Source: an uncultured cyanobacterium (GTDB lineage Bacteria > Cyanobacteriota > Cyanobacteriia > PCC-6307 > Cyanobiaceae). Taken from it: 64,000 nucleotides of DNA. The translations under genes and the position numbers were made by a program. The stretch covers positions 248,001-312,000 of the forward strand of contig CAIQIA010000011.1 in NCBI GenBank assembly GCA_903871775.1. Direction: 5' to 3'. Positions 56,728-64,000 of this stretch are shown here, one piece after another; within the stretch, counting starts at the first letter, position 1, and each line of letters starts with the position of its first letter. The notes beneath the pieces are model-generated. The model saw nothing but the letters and a program-made list of their open reading frames with translations. It ran no database searches and had not been told where the DNA came from.

Positions 56728-57381
56728 TCAGGCCGCCTGCAGTTCGGGCTCCCGGTAGGGGATGAAGTTGGCTTTGCGGGTGCCGCAGATCGGACACACC
56801 CAGCTGTCGGGGATCGCCTCGAAGGGGGTGCCGGCGGCGATGCCCGATTCGGGATCACCCACAGCCGGGTCGTAGATAATCGAACACACCCTGCAGATCC
56901 ACTTGCCGACGACCGGTGTGGCCGCCTCGCCGGCCGTGCCTTGGCCCTGCAAAGCCTCCAGCGCCACGCCGTAACGCTCGGCGTGGTGCCGTTCGATCGG
57001 TTCCAGAAAGCCGAAGTTGCTGGCGGCGCGGCGGAAGACAGCGGCATGGTCGCGGGACTCGGCCGCCTGGCCGTCGAATTCAGCGGCGGCGGCGCCGTCG
57101 CGGTCGGCCCGGGCCTGGGCGGCGAAGTCGGGATACATCGTGGTGTACTCGTAGGTTTCGCCTTCGATCGCCAGCTCCAGGCAGCGGGCCAGGATCGTGT
57201 GCTTCTGCTCGTCGCTCAGCGCTGCCGGATCGCCCACCACCAGCTCTGGATGCAGCAGTCGGAAGTGGGCGAAAGCGTGCTCGGTTTCCTGGTTGGCCGT
57301 GTCGCGGAACAGGCGGGCCAGATCGGCATTGCCCAGCTGCTTGGCCACCTCGGCGAAGAACAGGTATTTGCGGTTGGCCAT
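56728..57381 (-). CDS. Rubrerythrin
   Basis: This 217-residue diiron-plus-rubredoxin protein scavenges peroxide with low oxygen tolerance. The ferritin-like domain has [17 protein letters not shown] and [16 protein letters not shown] with metal-binding Glu and His. The C-terminal rubredoxin has the pairs CRVC and CPICGTRK. The ATG at 57381 follows a GGGGAGAGC ribosome site and begins [12 protein letters not shown]. The GTG at 57408 is weaker. It is transcribed behind mobA-moaA with a 23-bp gap. Confidence 0.93.
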   Translation of the reverse strand: MANRKYLFFAEVAKQLGNADLARLFRDTANQETEHAFAHFRLLHPELVVGDPAALSDEQKHTILARCLELAIEGETYEYTTMYPDFAAQARADRDGAAAAEFDGQAAESRDHAAVFRRAASNFGFLEPIERHHAERYGVALEALQGQGTAGEAATPVVGKWICRVCSIIYDPAVGDPESGIAAGTPFEAIPDSWVCPICGTRKANFIPYREPELQAA

Positions 57382-57404
57382 GCTCTCCCCGCCGATGTCG
57401 AGGT

Positions 57405-59087
57405 TCACCCCCCCAGATAGGCCATCTCGGCGTGGGCCGGTGCCGCTGCAGACGACTCTGGGTTGCCGTCGGCCCAGGCCTGCTGGCGTTCTTCGCTCCA
57501 GCGGTCGCGGCGCTGGCGCCAGTGGCCGGCGATCGCCGTGCGCAGGGCCTCGGCCGGGGTGTCGGGCTGCAGCCAGGGGCGCAGGTCAAGGCCGCTGCCG
57601 GGGGTGGCGAACAGGCAGGTGTAGGCGATGCCGTCGGCGGTGACCCGCAGGCGGTTGCAGTCGCCGCAGAACGGTGCGCTCACCGAGGCCACCACCGCCA
57701 GCCGGCCGCCGCCGTCGGTGTAGCGCCAGCGCGCCGCCGTGCCGTGGGGGCTGCGGCCCAGGGGCTGCAGCGGCCACTGCCGCCCGATGCGGTCGACCAT
57801 CTCGGCGGCGCTGAGCACCGCTGCGGGGTGCCAGCCGTTGCGGTTGCCCACGTCCATGAATTCGATCAGCCGCAGCTCGATGCCCCGTTCGCGGGCCAGG
57901 GCCGCCAGGGGCAGCAGCTGGTCGTCGTTGCGATCCCGCTGGATCACGGCATTGAGCTTGAGCGCCCCCCGGGCCGGATCGAAGCCGGCGGCCCGGGCAT
58001 GGTCGAGCGCCGCCAGCACCCGCTGCAGCAGCGCTTCGCCCGCCGGCGGGCCGCCCGTCAGCCCCGCCATGGCTGCCACGCTGGCGCCGCTGGTGCCGTC
58101 GAGGCTGAGGGTGAGGCGGTCGAGGCCGGCGGCCCGCAGGCTCCGGGCCCGGTCGATCGTGAGCAGGGCGCCGTTGCTGGTGAGGGCCACCTCCTGCAGG
58201 CCAGCGGGGGATCGCAGGTCGGCGACGGCGGCGATCAGATCTTCGACACCGCTGTGCAGCAGCGGTTCGCCGCCGGTGAGCCGCAGGCTGCCCACCCCCA
58301 GGGCCACCGCCGCCGCCACCACCTGCCGCCGTTGCGCCAGGCTGAGCAGCCCCGGCGGTTCGTGGCCATCGGGCAGGCAGTAGGGGCAGGCCAGGTTGCA
58401 GCGGGCCGTGAGCGACAGGCGCAGCACCCCCAGCGGCCGGTCGAGGCGGTCGCGGGGGGGCGGTGGGTCGAGCTCGTCGGGGTGGTTGATGTTGCGCAGG
58501 GCCGGGGCCGGCAGCACCAGCGGTTGCCAGCGTTCACCCGCCAGCCAGCGTTGCAGGCTGCGGTCGCCGCCCGCCAGATGCGCCGCCAGCCGCCGGGCGC
58601 GGTCGGCGCTGGCCGGGTAGAGGCCCAGCAGCGGCTGCAGCCGTTCGCCGTCGTGGGCCAGGTGGATCGTGTCGGGGTCGAGGTCGGGCTCGGGGTCGCC
58701 CTCGGCGATGGCCACCAGGGCCCGCAGGCTGGCGTCGTCGAGGTGGGGCATGTCGACGGGGCAGAGCAGCAGCCGCTCGCCCGGATGCAGGGCCATCAGC
58801 CGCGCCAGCGCCCGCAGCGGACCCTCGTGGGGCGGCGGTTCGGCCCATGGCGTCACGGCAGGGCCGTAGGCCGCCGCCCGCCGCAGATGGTCGGGGTGGC
58901 CGCTGCACAACGTCACCGGCGCGCCGAGGCTGACCAGCCGCCGCAGGCTGTGGTCGAGCCAGGTGCCGCCGTCGGGGTGGGGCAGCAGGGCCTTGTCGCG
59001 GCCCATGCGCCGGCTGGCACCACCGCTGAGCAGGCAGGCGCGCAGGGGCCTGGGGTCGGTGCTGCCGTCGGGCTCAGGGAGGGCCAA
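57405..59087 (-). CDS. MobA-MoaA fusion protein of molybdenum cofactor synthesis
   Basis: This 560-residue fusion has residues 1-215 resembling MobA, the guanylyltransferase ([27 protein letters not shown]). Residues 225-560 are the radical SAM MoaA ([15 protein letters not shown] for the SAM cluster, [18 protein letters not shown] for the second cluster, C-terminal Gly-Gly). MoaA starts Moco synthesis from GTP and MobA finishes it. The start is a TTG at 59087, supported by a GGAGG ribosome site 6 nt upstream. It overlaps the HAD gene by 14 bp. Confidence 0.92.
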   Translation of the reverse strand: MALPEPDGSTDPRPLRACLLSGGASRRMGRDKALLPHPDGGTWLDHSLRRLVSLGAPVTLCSGHPDHLRRAAAYGPAVTPWAEPPPHEGPLRALARLMALHPGERLLLCPVDMPHLDDASLRALVAIAEGDPEPDLDPDTIHLAHDGERLQPLLGLYPASADRARRLAAHLAGGDRSLQRWLAGERWQPLVLPAPALRNINHPDELDPPPPRDRLDRPLGVLRLSLTARCNLACPYCLPDGHEPPGLLSLAQRRQVVAAAVALGVGSLRLTGGEPLLHSGVEDLIAAVADLRSPAGLQEVALTSNGALLTIDRARSLRAAGLDRLTLSLDGTSGASVAAMAGLTGGPPAGEALLQRVLAALDHARAAGFDPARGALKLNAVIQRDRNDDQLLPLAALARERGIELRLIEFMDVGNRNGWHPAAVLSAAEMVDRIGRQWPLQPLGRSPHGTAARWRYTDGGGRLAVVASVSAPFCGDCNRLRVTADGIAYTCLFATPGSGLDLRPWLQPDTPAEALRTAIAGHWRQRRDRWSEERQQAWADGNPESSAAAPAHAEMAYLGG

Positions 59088-60288
59088 ACAGCACCTCCCA
59101 GTCGCGGGCCATGTCGACCACCAGCCAGCCCTGCTGCGGAGCCTGGCGAAGAGCCTCCTCCAGCCGCCCGCTGCTGGTCGAGTGGGCGTCGTAGGCGTAT
59201 TCGCGGGTGCCGTCGGTGTGGTGCACGATCAGGCCCAGCGCCGGCCGCCCGGCGTTCATGGTGGTGTACTGCAGCATGGCCAGGTCACCGTCGGAATTGC
59301 CGAAGGCCGCCAGCGGGCGCCGGCCGATGAAGGCATGGATCCCGGCGGGTTTGCCGGCACCGTCGTTGACCCGCAGCTGCTCGAGGGTCTTGACCAGCAC
59401 CGGCCGGCCATCCCGCAGCTCGAAGCGCGTCACGGTCGTGGTGCCCACCACCTGCTGGGGCGGGATGCCGTAGACCCGCTCGCTCCACACCCGCAGAAAG
59501 TCGGCACCACCGCCCGAGACGATCCAGGTGCTGAAGCCATGGCGTCGCAGCAGGTCGAGCAGTTCGAGCATCGGCCGGTAGGCCAGCTGGTCGTAGGGGC
59601 GGTCGTAGCGGGGATGGCGGGCGGTGGCCAGCCAGCGCTGCACTGCCGCGTTGAAGTCGGTGGTGGTCATGCCGGCATGGGTGCGGGCCAGCAGCTGCTG
59701 CAGGTTGTCGCGATCGCGGCCCGCCTGCAGCAGCCGGCGCCGCTCGGGTGCCGGCAGCTGATCCAGGGCAAAGGCCAGCTGGAACGGCAGTGGATGTTCA
59801 GGCCAGAGGGTGCCGTCGTTGTCGAAGACGGCGATGCGATCGGCCTCTGGCACCCAGTCGGGCGAGGCCGGATCGGTGACCCGCTGCAACCAGCTCAGCA
59901 GCGCCTGGCGCACGGGCCCTTCGCGCCACGACGGCAGCGGTTCGGCGGCCTGGGGCCGGTCGGGCCGCAGGGGCAGAAAGATGCGGTTGCCATTGCCGGT
60001 GTGGGTGAGCACCCGGTTGCCCTGGGGGAAGAGTTCGAGGCGCCACAGGCCCCCCCGCCGGTCGCGGTACAGGGCATCGGCCTGGCCCTCCAACCCGGGC
60101 AGGCGGGTGTAGGTCATCGCCTGGCCGTCGCGCCATTCCACCTGCAGCGCCTCACCCCGGTGCATCTCGCGGCAGGCGATCGGTCGGTCGTTGAAGGCGC
60201 AGGGCTTCCAGGGTTCCCCCGTCAGCTGGGCCGTGAGCAGCAACGCAGCGCCGGTGGCGGCAGCACTGGCGAGGGTGGCGAAGCCCAT
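59074..60288 (-). CDS. Exported HAD-family phosphatase
   Basis: This 404-residue protein has an N-terminal hydrophobic segment (about residues 4-22), so it is probably exported or anchored. The HAD core has motif I VFDNDGTLWPEHP, motif II WIVSGGGADF and motif III FGNSDGDLAML. The N-terminal 130 residues are an extra domain with FNDRPIACREMHRGEALQVE and [18 protein letters not shown]. Part of that segment is duplicated in decayed form at 61770-61970. The substrate is unknown. Confidence 0.82.
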   Translation of the reverse strand: MGFATLASAAATGAALLLTAQLTGEPWKPCAFNDRPIACREMHRGEALQVEWRDGQAMTYTRLPGLEGQADALYRDRRGGLWRLELFPQGNRVLTHTGNGNRIFLPLRPDRPQAAEPLPSWREGPVRQALLSWLQRVTDPASPDWVPEADRIAVFDNDGTLWPEHPLPFQLAFALDQLPAPERRRLLQAGRDRDNLQQLLARTHAGMTTTDFNAAVQRWLATARHPRYDRPYDQLAYRPMLELLDLLRRHGFSTWIVSGGGADFLRVWSERVYGIPPQQVVGTTTVTRFELRDGRPVLVKTLEQLRVNDGAGKPAGIHAFIGRRPLAAFGNSDGDLAMLQYTTMNAGRPALGLIVHHTDGTREYAYDAHSTSSGRLEEALRQAPQQGWLVVDMARDWEVLFGPP

Positions 60289-60363
60289 GGGGCCCGGGTC
60301 GGCTTGATCGGATTGTGGCCCTACCCCGCCGTGGCCGGTGCCCCCCGATGGGAGCCCCGTCCC

Positions 60364-60480
60364 ATGCCCTCTGATTCACCCAGCTCCGCCCTTTCCACCT
60401 CCGAGTTGCCGATCCAGGAGGCCACCCTGGATCTGATCCGTTGGTTCATCCCGATCTTGCACCGCCCGCCCCGCCCAGGC
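60364..60480 (+). pseudogene. Avd-like four-helix-bundle N-terminal fragment
   Basis: About 39 codons (SELPIQEATLDLIRWFIPIL and flanks) match the first helix of four-helix-bundle proteins of the Avd/S23 type, which read like LPI...YDLI-WY-P-L-R-PR. The match breaks after HRPPRPGSHG, and what follows is unlike the family. It lies in a 368-bp stretch without an intact gene (60289-60656), the rest of which holds nothing I can recognise. Confidence 0.5.
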
Positions 60481-60656
60481 AGCCACGGTGGTGGATTGAA
60501 GGGAGAAACGAACGATGTTGTTTGCTGTTACGGGTTTGCTCTTGCCGAGCAGGCTTCAGTCACCCTCCTCATCCCCCGTCGAAACCATTTCAGCCCCCTG
60601 AGCGGCACCGGGCGGGCGCTGGAAGTGGTGTCACCCATCCACGCACCGTGGTGGAA

Positions 60657-61091
60657 TCAGGGCAGGGCCAGCCGCTCCAGCGCGGCAAACCGCTCGAAAT
60701 CACGATCGAAACTCACCAGACGCCAGCCATTGGCCATGGCCAGGGCGGCCAGATGAGCATCTGTGCACAGTCGCACCGGTAGTTCACCCTGGCGCAGCAG
60801 CTGGTGGAACACCTCCCAGCCGTCGTGCTCGGGGTGGGCCAGCGCCACGCCGGGCTGTTGGCACAGCGCATCCAGAAGGGCAGATGCTTCCGCCGTGGTG
60901 CGCACGGCCTTGCCCATCAGCTTCGGCTGGCACACCAGGCGCACCAGCCCCAGGGCCGTCGTCGTGCAGAACAGCACCTGTTCCGCCGCCTGCTGCTCCC
61001 ACCAGCGAACAGCGTGCTGATGGTGGATGTGGGCAGGCCAGGTCAATGCCAGCCAGACATTCAGATCCGGCAGGTCGGCCGTGGGACTCAT
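60657..61091 (-). CDS. vapC: VapC-type PIN-domain toxin
   Basis: This 144-residue PIN ribonuclease has DLNVWLAL with the first catalytic Asp at the N-terminus. TTALGLVRLV follows in the middle and LCTDAHLAALAMANGWRLVSFDRDF, with paired Asp, near the C-terminus. The start overlaps the antitoxin stop by 4 bp (translational coupling). It degrades specific RNA when the antitoxin is lost. Intact, unlike the PIN remnant at 23597. Confidence 0.88.
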   Translation of the reverse strand: MSPTADLPDLNVWLALTWPAHIHHQHAVRWWEQQAAEQVLFCTTTALGLVRLVCQPKLMGKAVRTTAEASALLDALCQQPGVALAHPEHDGWEVFHQLLRQGELPVRLCTDAHLAALAMANGWRLVSFDRDFERFAALERLALP

Positions 61092-61327
61092 GGCTCGAGC
61101 AGCTCAAACAGGGCGGCATTGCTGAGCTGGTGGCTCTCGATGGCCAGCGCTCCGTCCAGTTGAGGCAGCGTGGCTGCCGAACGCTTCTGCTCGGCGCGGG
61201 TGGGCGCGGCGCTGAGGCCCTGTTCCACGTAGCTGCGCAGCAGCTGCTTGAGGGTGACCCGTTCACTGACCGCGCGGGCTTTCAACCTTGCGAACAGGGA
61301 ATCCGGCAACTCCAGGGTGGTGCGCAT
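61088..61327 (-). CDS. vapB: VapB-type antitoxin
   Basis: This 79-residue ribbon-helix-helix antitoxin begins MRTTLELPDSLFARLKARAV and continues SERVTLKQLLRSYVEQGL, then a charged toxin-binding tail. The start at 61327 sits 5 bp below a 44-bp near-palindrome that is the probable operator. It is the first gene of the vapBC operon. Confidence 0.88.
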   Translation of the reverse strand: MRTTLELPDSLFARLKARAVSERVTLKQLLRSYVEQGLSAAPTRAEQKRSAATLPQLDGALAIESHQLSNAALFELLEP

Positions 61328-61332
61328 GCCTT

Positions 61333-61376
61333 GGACCAGCCAATGTGCGCATCTTAGTGCGCATATTGACTGGTCC
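61333..61376. promoter_or_regulatory. 44-bp near-palindromic operator of vapBC
   Basis: The ends GGACCAG (61333-61339) and CTGGTCC (61370-61376) are perfect inverted repeats. Inside, CAAT and ATTG pair, and two TGCGCA palindromes lie 12 bp apart (61346-61351 and 61358-61363). Only a few central positions break symmetry. The site is immediately upstream of vapB, as expected for autorepression. Confidence 0.75.
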
Positions 61377-61502
61377 CTGGCTCGAGCCGATATCGCCCTC
61401 CATCTGCGCCACGACCGCCGCCGCCGGCAGAGCCTGCATCTGATCGGCAGCTGAGGGTGGCGTCTCCTGACGTCACCCAATGGGCGGGCTCCCGCTGGAT
61501 GC

Positions 61503-61716
61503 CGCCTGAACCAACGCACGGGCCGTTTTTACACCCTGCCCAGCGAAGCCCAGTGGGACTACGCCAGCCAAGCGGGCACGACCACGCCGGTGGGCATGTT
61601 TCCCGCGAATGCCTGGGGTCTGCACAACATGCATGGCAATGTGTGGGGATGGTGTCTTGATCATTGGCACGAGAGCTATGAGAGAGCCCCCATCGATGGC
61701 AGTGCCTGGCAGAAGC
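61503..61716 (+). pseudogene. Formylglycine-generating-enzyme (SUMF1-type) fragment
   Basis: In frame from 61503 the sequence reads [20 protein letters not shown], then directly [20 protein letters not shown] and [17 protein letters not shown]. These match two separate blocks of FGE-sulfatase domains. The segment between them, the N-terminal half and the C-terminal end are missing. The usual GNVWEWC reads GNVWGWC. It is part of a 735-bp stretch (61377-62111) with no intact gene, which otherwise holds the HAD-gene remnant and the cynS promoter region. Confidence 0.7.
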
Positions 61717-61769
61717 CCAACGCCAGTGGTGAAGCGCGAAGGCTGCTGCCCGCCGCTGAGAAGGCAGGA

Positions 61770-61970
61770 CCGCAGGGGAAGAAAGCTGCCGTTGCCGGTG
61801 TGGGTGAGCCCGATTGCCCTGGGGAAACAGCTCAAGGCGCCAGAGGCCCCCCAGCCCGTCGCGCCACTCCACCTGCAGTTGATCGCCCCGATGCCGCTCT
61901 CGGCAGTCGATGGTGGTGTCGTTGAAGGCGCAGGGCTTCCAGGGTTCGCCCGTCAGTTGGGCCGTGAGCA
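61770..61970 (-). pseudogene. Decayed duplicate of the N-terminal part of the HAD phosphatase gene
   Basis: The block matches 59965-60239 closely in the same orientation, with near-identical runs such as aaggcgcagggcttccaggg. Roughly 70 bp are lost overall, mainly the part coding for YTRLPGLEGQADALYRDRR. The minus-strand frame starts [19 protein letters not shown] and is soon broken. It shows a past tandem duplication with the vapBC and FGE region between the copies. Confidence 0.8.
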
Positions 61971-62111
61971 CCGGGGCGGCGGCGAGGGCGGCCCTCAGGC
62001 TGTCGCCCCATCGGACAGCAGGTCGTGCCGGTGCGCTCGCAGGATCGGTAGCGATGCTGACCTTCTGCGCCCCCCGGGCTCCATAAGGTCGCCGCTGCTG
62101 TTTTGTCCCCC

Positions 62112-62555
62112 ATGGCCTTGTCTTCGCTGGCCTCCACCCTGCTGGCCGCCAAGCAGCGGCTGGGTTTCAGCTTTGCTGATCTTGGGGAACGGCTCGGCCG
62201 TGATGAGGTGTGGGTGGCGGCCCTGATCTACGGCCAGGCCACGGCCACCGGCGAGCAGGCCATGACCCTGCTGCAGACCCTGGAGCTCGACCCTGCCCTG
62301 GCCACGGGGCTCACCACCTACCCGGTCAAGGGGGCCCTGGATCCGGTCATTCCCACCGATCCGCTGCTCTATCGCTTCTACGAGATCCTGCAGGTGTACG
62401 GTCTGCCGCTCAAGGATGTGATCCAGGAAAAATTCGGCGATGGCATCATGTCAGCCATCGACTTCACCCTGCACGTCGACAAGGTCGAAGACCCGAAAGG
62501 TGACCGCGTCAAGGTGACGATGAACGGCAAGTTTCTGCCCTACAAGGCTTGGTGA
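62112..62555 (+). CDS. cynS: Cyanate hydratase (cyanase)
   Basis: This 147-residue enzyme decomposes cyanate with bicarbonate to ammonia and CO2. The N-terminal helix-turn-helix-like dimer domain is followed by [20 protein letters not shown] and [20 protein letters not shown], which hold the catalytic Arg, Glu and Ser. The length equals the family. The ATG at 62112 was chosen. It provides nitrogen from cyanate. No cyanate transporter is visible nearby. The end overlaps the convergent gene by 47 bp. Confidence 0.97.
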   Translation: MALSSLASTLLAAKQRLGFSFADLGERLGRDEVWVAALIYGQATATGEQAMTLLQTLELDPALATGLTTYPVKGALDPVIPTDPLLYRFYEILQVYGLPLKDVIQEKFGDGIMSAIDFTLHVDKVEDPKGDRVKVTMNGKFLPYKAW

Positions 62556-63282
62556 TGAACTGGTTGTAGAACTCATTCTTCAGCTGCCAGGCCAGTTCGG
62601 CCTGCTCGATGGCGCATCGCAGGCCGATTTCATCGCTGATCAGGCTCGCTATGTGGCGGGCCAGTTCCTGGGCATGGGTAAGGCCCCCCAAGATGTGCTC
62701 CTGTCCGATGTCGCACTGGCGCCGATCGTGGATCATGTGGTAGTAATAAAACTCTGAGCGCGGCTTCTTTTCGGCGCTTTCTTGTCCGATTTTTTCTGAT
62801 AGCCTTGGCCACAGACATTCATACTCCACAGACACCAGAACTTCAGCCCAGAAGCGCAAGAAACTGATCAATGCAAGATCACTGTGGACGAGGCCAAGGC
62901 ACAGCGTCATCTGTTCCATGCTCTGACGTCGGATCTTCTCCGTCGCTGTAGATTCGCTGGTCAGCAGAATCTGTTCACGGCTGGCTCCAAGATGCTGCAG
63001 GTCGCGAAACAGCAGTTCCCGGTGAGATGCCAGCGGTTGGCCTCGGCTGTTGCGAGGGTATTCTTCATGAAGTATCCGCCTCACCGTGTCTTTGATGGAG
63101 TGATCCTGAAGGGCATCAATTGCGTGTTCGTAGATATTGATGATCGACAGCGAAAGAAACCGCCTTTGGATTAGAATTGTTAACAAATCATCCCAGGGCA
63201 GGGTGGTGAGGCTGCTTATCAGTGGGTGCGCCCTGAAGCTGCTGACAAGAGCGCGTTCTTTGGCATTGAGTTGATCAAGCAT
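62509..63282 (-). CDS. Heme-oxygenase-fold (HDO/DUF3865-like) putative diiron oxidase
   Basis: This 257-residue all-helical protein contains [42 protein letters not shown] and [21 protein letters not shown]. The spacing of Glu and His residues recalls HDO enzymes (heme-oxygenase-like diiron proteins such as CADD or DUF3865 members). The ATG at 63282 was chosen. It follows the partial gene upstream by 5 bp, so they form an operon. The base composition is visibly less GC-rich than in cynS, suggesting transfer. Confidence 0.65.
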   Translation of the reverse strand: MLDQLNAKERALVSSFRAHPLISSLTTLPWDDLLTILIQRRFLSLSIINIYEHAIDALQDHSIKDTVRRILHEEYPRNSRGQPLASHRELLFRDLQHLGASREQILLTSESTATEKIRRQSMEQMTLCLGLVHSDLALISFLRFWAEVLVSVEYECLWPRLSEKIGQESAEKKPRSEFYYYHMIHDRRQCDIGQEHILGGLTHAQELARHIASLISDEIGLRCAIEQAELAWQLKNEFYNQFITKPCRAETCRSSSP

Positions 63283-63287
63283 GCTCG

Positions 63288-64000
63288 TCAGTCCGTGAAC
63301 AGAATTCTCAGGTTGTTGCGCCAGTTCGCCTCGGGGTCGGGGACGAACGGTCGAGCAACAGTCCACATCAATTCAAAATCCTGGAGCAGGGTGCCAGCAA
63401 CCAGTGCATTGCTCGCTTGCAGATCCAGTTCAAGTTGAAAGGTGTGAATGGCCAGCGCCCCATGCAGAAATGGAGCAGCCAGCAGCGTGTGACCTGCCTG
63501 GTAGAGCGCGAGGGAGGGCAAGGTGTCATAGAGCCTGATCTGAAGGTTTGCAGCGTGTTGATGGCCGCGGATCGTGGCTTCCAGGGTCTCTAGGTTGGCG
63601 ATCACGCTGCCCTGGATGCCAAAGTCGTCTGCCATGTGCTCGGACGCATACCGCTTGAGCACAGCTTCCCTCAGGCCCGCGGCCTGTGAGTAGGGCCAGG
63701 CCAGGAGAATGCGGATCCGTGCGCCTCGCTGCAGGCAGCGGATCAGCTGCGACTTGTATCGCTCCAGATTGGGGGCGAAGGTCTGCAGGATGGACACGTT
63801 CTTGTCGCCATCATCATCTGTGGCAATCAGCTCCTCAAGGGCTGAGGTAAAGCGATCATCGGGAAAGGCTGGGTGGATTTCCCGAAGACCCAGCGCAACG
63901 AAGCGCTGCTCACTCTGCAGAAAGCGCTGATGCAGGCACCGATGCAGCTGAGGCAGCTTGTGGCCTCGCCCAGTGATCCTGAATTTTCGGTAGATGGTTC
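63288..64000 (-). CDS. Unrecognised protein, 5' part beyond the right edge
   Basis: The frame is open from the right edge (TIYRKFRITGRGHKLPQLHR and so on) to the stop at 63288, so at least 236 residues are present and the start is missing. The C-terminal half reads LQRGARIRILLAWPYSQAAG, QIRLYDTLPSLALYQAGHTL and WRNNLRILFTD. This alternation of strands and helices resembles C-terminal sensor/effector domains of the DUF5919 or phospholipase-D-like type, without a firm match. A GTG at 63797 is an internal candidate start but the frame is coding above it. Confidence 0.6.
   Translation of the reverse strand, partial: TIYRKFRITGRGHKLPQLHRCLHQRFLQSEQRFVALGLREIHPAFPDDRFTSALEELIATDDDGDKNVSILQTFAPNLERYKSQLIRCLQRGARIRILLAWPYSQAAGLREAVLKRYASEHMADDFGIQGSVIANLETLEATIRGHQHAANLQIRLYDTLPSLALYQAGHTLLAAPFLHGALAIHTFQLELDLQASNALVAGTLLQDFELMWTVARPFVPDPEANWRNNLRILFTD

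Noticed and set aside
60289-62111. Search for tRNA genes or an integrase att site in the gene graveyard
   Set aside because: No cloverleaf, CCA-ended or integrase-like sequence could be recognised by eye.

Overview
The window comes from a GC-rich unicellular cyanobacterium, most likely of the Cyanobium/Synechococcus clade. The evidence is a CyanoQ/PsbQ lipoprotein, an aerobic Mg-protoporphyrin cyclase (AcsF), a Tic20-type protein, an RpoD-like group-2 sigma factor, a phytol/dolichol-kinase-type membrane protein, cyanase, and several copies of the cyanobacterial HIP1 decamer. No tRNA or rRNA gene, CRISPR array or complete insertion sequence was recognised.

Layout. 1-12.9 kb is housekeeping and central metabolism: argG, rpsF, a Tic20-like gene, aroE, dnaK, a ThiO/DadA-like oxidase, psbQ, a GMC oxidoreductase, and the phosphoketolase-acetate kinase pair xfp-ackA. 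12.9-17.5 kb is a compact cluster that looks like a low-oxygen tetrapyrrole module: a heme oxygenase-HemN fusion, a divergent Ycf54-like protein, an AcsF paralogue, and an operon of a cysteine-free ArsR-type regulator plus a pentapeptide-repeat protein. The two enzyme promoters share an 18-bp inverted-repeat operator and a second 11-bp block. Next come an AAA+ domain fused to a NapH-like polyferredoxin, purU, an O-antigen-ligase-like gene and a radical SAM gene.

23.4-35.2 kb is a defence island on the minus strand. It holds a type I restriction operon (hsdR-hsdM-antitoxin-hsdS) that continues by start/stop overlaps into a Septu-like ptuA-ptuB pair. Further along are a membrane/coiled-coil gene and an ABC-ATPase + TOPRIM (DUF4276-like) pair. 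Copies of the hsdS 3' end bracket these cassettes, which suggests module-by-module insertion at the hsdS tail.

35.3-52 kb returns to the core genome: acnB, DAHP synthase, a sigma factor, an MFS-PPK1 open fusion, hrpB, and a PyrF-PyrE fusion that runs on into a membrane/exported extension. Molybdenum-cofactor genes are scattered over 45-59 kb (moaC-moeA fusion, moaE, moaD, moaB, mobA-moaA fusion). Among them are an FdhF/YdeP-like molybdoenzyme that could use the cofactor, a multidomain peptidoglycan hydrolase, and rubrerythrin. 60.3-62.1 kb is a gene graveyard with a vapBC module, an Avd-like fragment, a formylglycine-generating-enzyme fragment and a decayed copy of the neighbouring HAD gene. 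The right end carries cynS, a heme-oxygenase-fold protein, and an unrecognised gene that runs off the edge.

Two themes recur. One is gene fusion: five long fused reading frames. The other is micro-oxic or fermentative metabolism: HemN, heme oxygenase, an AcsF paralogue, phosphoketolase/acetate kinase, rubrerythrin and a formate-dehydrogenase-like enzyme.
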